Assembly: GCA_030040035.1 (NCBI GenBank)
Contig: JASHUJ010000067.1
Location: 1 to 17,778 of the forward strand
Origin: Thermoplasmata archaeon
GTDB lineage: Archaea > Thermoplasmatota > Thermoplasmata > Lutacidiplasmatales > UBA184
Reading direction: 5' to 3'
DNA length: 17,778 nucleotides
In this document: in pieces, positions 14,572-17,778 of the stretch
How positions within the stretch are numbered: the stretch's first letter is position 1
How the letters are laid out: the number at the start of each line of letters is the position of its first letter
Program-made: the position numbers and the translations under genes
Notes under the pieces: generated by a model
Database searches by the model: none
What the model saw: only the letters and a program-made list of their open reading frames with translations
Told to the model about the DNA's origin: nothing

Positions 14572-14587
14572 ACGCTAGAGTCCAACC

Positions 14588-14905
14588 ATGGGTACCAACG
14601 AGTTCGATGAGATCCTGTCTGCGCTCGATCGTGAGTCCGCCCGCATCCGGGTCCGCGCCGAGCCCCGCCGATACAACAAGCCCGCGACCGTGATCTCGGG
14701 GTTCCCGCCCGGGGTCGACCTCGCCGAGACGACCCGGTCGCTCAAGAACCGGCTCGCCACCGGCGGCTCGGTCGTGGACGGCGAGGTCTACCTGCAGGGG
14801 GACCACCGCTCCCGCATCCGCGAGGAGCTCGCCCGCCTCGGCTTCGATCCCGAGACGATCGAGATCTCCGACGCCGCGCTGCCGAAGCGCGGCCGCCACG
14901 GCTAG
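14588..14905 (+). CDS. Archaeal translation initiation factor aIF1 (SUI1/eIF1 family)
   Basis: This 105-residue factor, the size of archaeal aIF1, binds the small ribosomal subunit near the P site and enforces start-codon choice. The family core is clear: RRYNKPATVISGF (27-39), a leucine/lysine-rich helix (SLKNRLATGGSVVDG, 51-65), then EVYLQGDHRSRIREELARLGF (66-86), matching the SUI1 pattern of a glycine turn followed by LQGDHR. The tail is basic (PKRGRHG). It is monocistronic, between the ABC operon and the rhodanese gene. The upstream gap has several inverted repeats but no good TATA box, so its promoter is unclear. Confidence 0.95.
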   Translation: MGTNEFDEILSALDRESARIRVRAEPRRYNKPATVISGFPPGVDLAETTRSLKNRLATGGSVVDGEVYLQGDHRSRIREELARLGFDPETIEISDAALPKRGRHG

Positions 14906-14978
14906 GCGGCGGCCCTCGGGGCCCCGGGACCCCGAAGAATCCACCCCGGGCGGGAGGAATTTGCGCACTCCGGCGAGC

Positions 14979-14986
14979 CTATAATC
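14979..14986 (+). promoter_or_regulatory. TATA-like box of the rhodanese gene
   Basis: CTATAATC is an isolated AT-rich box whose centre is about 35 nt upstream of ATG 15018. Transcription would begin near 15008-15010. The purine-rich GGAGAG at 15008-15013 could serve as ribosome-binding site if transcription starts slightly earlier. Confidence 0.5.
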
Positions 14987-15017
14987 CCACCCCGTCTCGA
15001 CGGGAGCGGAGAGAACG

Positions 15018-15878
15018 ATGACCCCGGCGGCATACGCTCATCCCGACGCTCTGGTGGAGAACGACTGGCTGGCCCAGCACTTGGACGACCCGAAGGTGCG
15101 CGTCGCGGAGGTCGACTACGACCCGACCGCGAACTACGAGACCGGGCACCTTCCCGGCGCCGTCCTGTTCGACTGGCGCAAGGACATCAACGACCCCGTC
15201 CGGCGCGACATCCTGAGCGCCGACGCGCTCACCGAGCTCTTCCACCGGGCCGGGATCAACGACGACACGACCCTCGTCCTGTACGGGGACTTCAACAACT
15301 GGTTCGCCGCGTTCGCCTACTGGGTCTTCACCTACTACGGGAAGCAGCACATCAAGCTCCTGAACGGCGGCCGCAAGAAGTGGATCGCCGAGGACCGGCC
15401 GCTGACGAAGGACGTGCCGAAGCCCCCGGCCGGGAAGTTCAAGGCGAGCGGTCCCGACCCGAAGCTCCGCGTCTACCTTGACGACGTCCGCGCGGCGCTC
15501 CCCGACGTAAAGTCGGGGAAGATCGTCCTGGTCGACGTCCGCGGCCCGAAGGAGTTCTCCGGGGAGATCACCGCGCCGCCCGAGTACCCGACGGAGCACG
15601 CCCAGCGGGGGGGCCACATCCCGGGCGCGAAGAACATCCCGTGGGCCCAGGCCGTGCGCGACGACGGGACGTTCAAGTCCCGCGAGGAGCTCGAGGAGCT
15701 CTACAAGTCGAAGGGCGTGGTCGCGGGGACGCCGGTCTTCACCTATTGCCGTATCGGGGAGCGATCGAGCCACACGTGGTTCGTGCTGCGCTACCTGCTC
15801 GGGTTCCCCGACGTGCGCAACTACGACGGCTCGTGGACGGAGTGGGGCAACCTCGTCCGCACGCCGATCGAGAAGTAG
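15018..15878 (+). CDS. Two-domain thiosulfate sulfurtransferase (rhodanese)
   Basis: This 286-residue protein transfers sulfane sulfur, classically from thiosulfate, through a cysteine persulfide. It has tandem rhodanese domains. The N-terminal one (about 8-130: VAEVDYDP, GHLPGAVLFDW, then LYGDFNNWFA) has Asp91 where an active cysteine would sit, so it is structural. The C-terminal one (about 150-283: VLVDVRGPKEF, GGHIPGAKNIPW) keeps Cys244 in the loop CRIGERS (244-250). This arrangement matches bacterial/archaeal CysA/SseA-type enzymes, and the CRIGERS loop favours thiosulfate over 3-mercaptopyruvate (CGSGVT). The start is ATG 15018 with GGAGAG upstream. The gene is tail-to-tail with the GcvH-TusA fusion, 15 nt between stops. 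Confidence 0.95.
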   Translation: MTPAAYAHPDALVENDWLAQHLDDPKVRVAEVDYDPTANYETGHLPGAVLFDWRKDINDPVRRDILSADALTELFHRAGINDDTTLVLYGDFNNWFAAFAYWVFTYYGKQHIKLLNGGRKKWIAEDRPLTKDVPKPPAGKFKASGPDPKLRVYLDDVRAALPDVKSGKIVLVDVRGPKEFSGEITAPPEYPTEHAQRGGHIPGAKNIPWAQAVRDDGTFKSREELEELYKSKGVVAGTPVFTYCRIGERSSHTWFVLRYLLGFPDVRNYDGSWTEWGNLVRTPIEK

Positions 15879-15893
15879 GCGCCCGGACCGGCC

Positions 15894-16676
15894 CTAGCCT
15901 CCGCCGCGCCGGCGGGGGACCGGGTGCGCTTCCTTGCGCACGAGGAAGTGGTGGATCGACCCCTCCGTACGGTGGGCGAGGACGGAGTGGCCCGTCTGGT
16001 CGGACCAGCGGACCATCTCGATCGGGCTCGTCGAGTCGTCGGTGACGAGGAGGACCGCGTCGCCCGGTGCGCGTCGCGCGAGCGCCTCGTTGAGCTGCGT
16101 GAGCACCGCGGAGCACTCGAGGCCGATCTCGTAGAGCTCGAGCTCGGGCGTCTGCGGCCAGCAGCGGATGTGCTGCACCCGGATCCGCTCGGCGAGCCGG
16201 TCCCGCACGGCGGCCGCGGTCTCGAGCCGCTCCGCGACCTCGGCGGGGCGGACCGGACGCACCCGCACGACCCAGCCGCGGTCGTAGGGCCCGTCGTTCA
16301 GGAGGCGGGGCTCGCCGAGGAGCGCGGTGTTGCGCTCCACGACCTCGGCGTCGACCGGCAGACGGATCGCTCCCGTGAACCGGACGCTCTCCACGGTCGC
16401 CACGCTGCGGCCCCGGCCGACGACGCCCTCGAGGGGCCGGAACGAGCAGGACTGGAACGTGCCGGCGAACGCGGCCAGCGGGGCGATCATGCCGACGCGC
16501 GCGACGCCCCGCTCCGCCGGCTCGTCGGCCCACCAGACGTCGAGCTCGAGGTCGTACAGCCGGTCGTCGGGCAGCGGACACCCCTCGATCTCCACGCGCC
16601 CGCGAATCCACCGGCCGACTTGAACTTGCAGCGACACCAGCCTTTTTGGTCCGGGAGGCTCGTCGCTCTCCCCCAT
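15894..16676 (-). CDS. GcvH-like/TusA-like fusion protein lacking the lipoyl lysine
   Basis: The protein has 260 residues. Residues about 27-155 follow glycine-cleavage H-protein/lipoate-carrier architecture: GCPLPDDRLYDLELDVWW (32-49), RVGM (60-63), ATVESVRF (93-100), VDAEVVERNTALL (108-120), and LLNDGPYDRGWVVRV (125-139). Against E. coli GcvH the segment ending in ESVK aligns without gaps, but the lipoylated lysine is Arg99 (codon CGG, 16382-16380), so normal lipoylation is impossible. Residues about 178-250 follow TusA: LYEIGLEC (181-188), PGDAVLLVTDD (204-214), EMVRWSDQTGHSVL (220-233) and FLVRK. The sulfur-carrier Cys188 is present but CPxP reads CSAV. The first residues are charged. ATG 16676 was chosen because homology begins soon after it and GAGG lies just upstream; the frame stays open 44 codons further to 16808. 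The role is unknown; a sulfur relay or scaffold with the neighbouring rhodanese is inference. Confidence 0.8.
   Translation of the reverse strand: MGESDEPPGPKRLVSLQVQVGRWIRGRVEIEGCPLPDDRLYDLELDVWWADEPAERGVARVGMIAPLAAFAGTFQSCSFRPLEGVVGRGRSVATVESVRFTGAIRLPVDAEVVERNTALLGEPRLLNDGPYDRGWVVRVRPVRPAEVAERLETAAAVRDRLAERIRVQHIRCWPQTPELELYEIGLECSAVLTQLNEALARRAPGDAVLLVTDDSTSPIEMVRWSDQTGHSVLAHRTEGSIHHFLVRKEAHPVPRRRGGG
16643..16649 (+). promoter_or_regulatory. Possible promoter element for the small zinc-finger gene
   Basis: TTTTTGG is the only AT-rich patch nearby and its centre lies 29 nt upstream of ATG 16675, fitting leaderless initiation. It lies inside the opposite-strand fusion gene (the Pro-Lys-Arg codons near its start), so codon content may explain it. 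Confidence 0.3.
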
Positions 16677-16869
16677 GTCCTCGCGATCCGCCCCGGCCTC
16701 CGTGCTCGCCTCCTTCGCGCGGGCGCGCTGCCGCTGCGGCCACCTCCCGACGCACCACATGGGGGTCGTGCCGATCGCCGGGACCGCGAGCTTTCGCCTC
16801 GATCCCACGGGCCCGTGCGCGATCTGCGGGGAAGCGGTCTGTCGGCGCTTCCAGCCCGGACCGGCGTGA
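16675..16869 (+). CDS. Small zinc-finger protein
   Basis: The protein has 64 residues. CRCGHLPTHH (19-28) supplies Cys19, Cys21, His23, His27 and His28, and CAICGEAVC (48-56) supplies Cys48, Cys51 and Cys56, about 20 residues on. The C-x-C-G-H...H...C-x2-C layout is that of small zinc-ribbon proteins of unknown function found next to many kinds of gene. Its density of metal ligands in the correct order argues that this short frame is real. Its ATG shares CATG (16674-16677) with the start of the divergent fusion gene. No ribosome-binding site at normal distance is seen (GGGAGG is 16 nt away), so leaderless translation is plausible. It ends 30 nt from the stop of the opposite-strand SRPBCC gene. 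Confidence 0.62.
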   Translation: MSSRSAPASVLASFARARCRCGHLPTHHMGVVPIAGTASFRLDPTGPCAICGEAVCRRFQPGPA

Positions 16870-16899
16870 ACGTCGGCCCCGGACCGGCGGGTGGGCGGC

Positions 16900-17358
16900 T
16901 CAGCCGTACGCCGTCTTGATGAGGTAGTCCTTCAACCGTTGGAGGCGCTCGTCCCAGAAGTGGAAGTGCCAGGAGCGGGCCGCCTCCCACGCGTCGCCCG
17001 CGCCCCAGCCGGCGTGCTCGAGCGTGATGTCGACGCCCTCGGGCGACTCCTGGAGGCGGACGTAGACGGTCGTCGGGGTCGGGCGGCGGTTCATCAGCTC
17101 GGCGAAGTCGCTCGGCGCGTACCAGGTGAATCCCACGTCGAGGTCGACGGTCCACTGCAGCACCGTGCCGGCGCTCTCGAACGCGGCGGGCTCGTCGAAC
17201 GTCAGGGCGTAATCGCCCCCGACCCGCGGGACGACGCGGGCCGATCGGCAGAGCCATCCCGCGAGCTGATCGGGGGCCGTGAGCGCCGCGTAGATCATCG
17301 GCACCGGGAGCGGCACCGTCACCTGGATCAGGATCGCGTCGAGGCCTTCGTCGGGCAC
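16900..17358 (-). CDS. SRPBCC/AHSA1-like domain protein
   Basis: This is an alpha/beta helix-grip protein of the START-like superfamily. From the chosen start it has 152 residues: a first strand (AILIQVTVPLPVPMIYAALTAPDQLAGWL), a central sheet with GGDYALTF and TVLQWTVDLDVGFTWY, strands TTVYVRLQESPEGVDITLEHAGWG, and a long C-terminal helix (WHFHFWDERLQRLKDYLIKT). This is the order seen in Hsp90-ATPase-activator (AHSA1) and related ligand-binding proteins; the ligand is unknown. The frame extends to ATG 17454, adding 32 low-complexity Ala/Arg/Pro residues. I prefer the GTG at 17358 because a TATA-like CTTTAC on the same strand (17387-17382) lies 27 nt upstream and the fold begins directly after it. 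The start is uncertain, the gene is not. Confidence 0.82.
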   Translation of the reverse strand: MPDEGLDAILIQVTVPLPVPMIYAALTAPDQLAGWLCRSARVVPRVGGDYALTFDEPAAFESAGTVLQWTVDLDVGFTWYAPSDFAELMNRRPTPTTVYVRLQESPEGVDITLEHAGWGAGDAWEAARSWHFHFWDERLQRLKDYLIKTAYG

Positions 17359-17381
17359 GGAGGGCGCTTCGACACCGGCGG

Positions 17382-17387
17382 GTAAAG
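17382..17387 (-). promoter_or_regulatory. TATA-like box for the SRPBCC gene
   Basis: On the minus strand CTTTAC is an isolated AT-rich element, its centre 27 nt upstream of GTG 17358, the spacing of a leaderless start. If translation really began at 17454 this element would lie inside the coding region. Confidence 0.35.
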
Positions 17388-17457
17388 GACTTTGCGGTTC
17401 CGGGACCGCGCGAGCGCGCGGCCGAGGCGCGCGGGCCGTCGAGCGCGCCGCCATCCG

Positions 17458-17463
17458 TTTTGA
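17458..17463 (+). promoter_or_regulatory. TATA-like box for the gene at the right edge
   Basis: TTTTGA, in an otherwise GC-rich run, has its centre about 27 nt upstream of ATG 17487, again the leaderless spacing. No ribosome-binding site precedes that ATG. Confidence 0.4.
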
Positions 17464-17486
17464 GGCGGCCGACCCTCGACCCCGCC

Positions 17487-17778
17487 ATGACCGGACCGGA
17501 CCTCGCCACCTGGGCGACCGTCGTCGGCACGTGGATCCTGATCGTGGGCACGCTCACGTTCGCCTACTGGCAGATGCGGCAGAACCAGCGGATCAGTTCG
17601 GCGCAGTCGATCCTCGACCTGCGGGAGCGGTTCGACTCCGCGCCGATGCGGGCCGCGCGACGCGAACTGTCCGCGGGACTGCTCAAGGACCCGTCGTCCG
17701 TGGAGTTCACGAACTACGACGTCGGATTCTTCTTCCAGCTCGTGGGATCGATGACCCGGGCCCGCGTCCTGGACCGCC
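17487..17778 (+). CDS. Membrane-anchored protein of unknown function, cut by window edge
   Basis: The first 97 codons are visible and the frame is open to the window end. Residues about 8-25 form one transmembrane helix (TWATVVGTWILIVGTLTFAYW), followed by a basic/polar turn MRQNQRISSAQ and a helical region (SILDLRERFDSAPMRAARRELSAGLLKD, then NYDVGFFFQLVGSMTRARVLDR). An N-terminal anchor plus a charged helical cytoplasmic domain resembles DUF4760-like proteins, which have no known function; that link is tentative. It is divergent from the SRPBCC gene, and the shared gap holds a TATA-like box for each. Confidence 0.72.
   Translation, partial: MTGPDLATWATVVGTWILIVGTLTFAYWQMRQNQRISSAQSILDLRERFDSAPMRAARRELSAGLLKDPSSVEFTNYDVGFFFQLVGSMTRARVLDR

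Noticed and set aside
16677..16808. Longer start (ATG 16808) for the GcvH-TusA fusion
   Set aside because: The extra 44 residues are basic, low in similarity to either domain, and lie on top of the Cys/His motif codons of the divergent zinc-finger gene.
1..17778. CRISPR arrays, insertion sequences, integrase or phage genes
   Set aside because: I saw no regularly spaced direct repeats, no transposase or integrase motifs and no terminal inverted repeats; the tRNA 3' end is not followed by a recognisable integrase or a repeated attachment core in this window.

Overview
The window reads as a very GC-rich archaeal chromosome segment. The archaeal evidence is direct. There is a split tRNA-Trp gene whose intron boundaries form a bulge-helix-bulge motif, an aIF1/SUI1 gene, and several AT-rich TATA-like boxes about 27 bases upstream of start codons, the leaderless archaeal layout. 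The best box is TTAAATATC at 11869-11877, upstream of the ATG at 11900. The high GC and the mix of archaeal information genes with bacterial-type metabolic genes would suit a terrestrial Thermoplasmata-like lineage, but that placement is inference.

Layout. (1) 87-249: tRNA-Trp(CCA) with a 90-nt intron. (2) 400-9018: a tightly packed, probably co-transcribed set for glucose phosphorylation and the oxidative pentose phosphate pathway: ROK glucokinase, full-length transketolase, the phosphoglucose isomerase half of a Tal-Pgi protein, short 6-phosphogluconate dehydrogenase, Zwf-type glucose-6-phosphate dehydrogenase, 6-phosphogluconolactonase, then a PP-loop ATPase of the DUF71/COG2102 family. 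(3) 9124-9986: a small TM-pore-TM channel-like protein with an altered selectivity filter, and a VOC/glyoxalase-fold protein. (4) 10053-11822: a multi-spanning polysaccharide flippase-like protein. (5) 11900-14363: an ABC-2 exporter of one ATPase and two related permeases. (6) 14588-14905: aIF1, preceded by an intergenic region rich in inverted repeats. (7) 15018-16869: a two-domain rhodanese, tail-to-tail with a GcvH-like/TusA-like fusion protein, whose start codon overlaps that of a divergent small zinc-finger protein. (8) 16900-17778: an SRPBCC (AHSA1-like) protein and the beginning of a divergent membrane-anchored protein cut by the window edge.

How the genes work together. Region 2 could take glucose to glucose-6-phosphate, feed in fructose-6-phosphate through Pgi, and oxidise to ribulose-5-phosphate with two reductant-producing steps, with transketolase recycling pentoses. 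No transaldolase, ribose-5-phosphate isomerase or ribulose-phosphate epimerase is present here. Most characterised archaea lack the Zwf/Pgl route, so the block looks like an acquired bacterial pathway.

The most unusual candidate is the fusion at 15894-16676. It joins a lipoyl-carrier (GcvH) fold, in which the lipoylated lysine position is arginine, to a TusA-like sulfur-carrier fold that keeps its cysteine but not the CPxP prolines. It lies beside a rhodanese with an intact active-site cysteine. A sulfur-relay role is inference. The second standout is the channel-like protein at 9124-9528, whose filter reads GQG where K+ channels have GYG.
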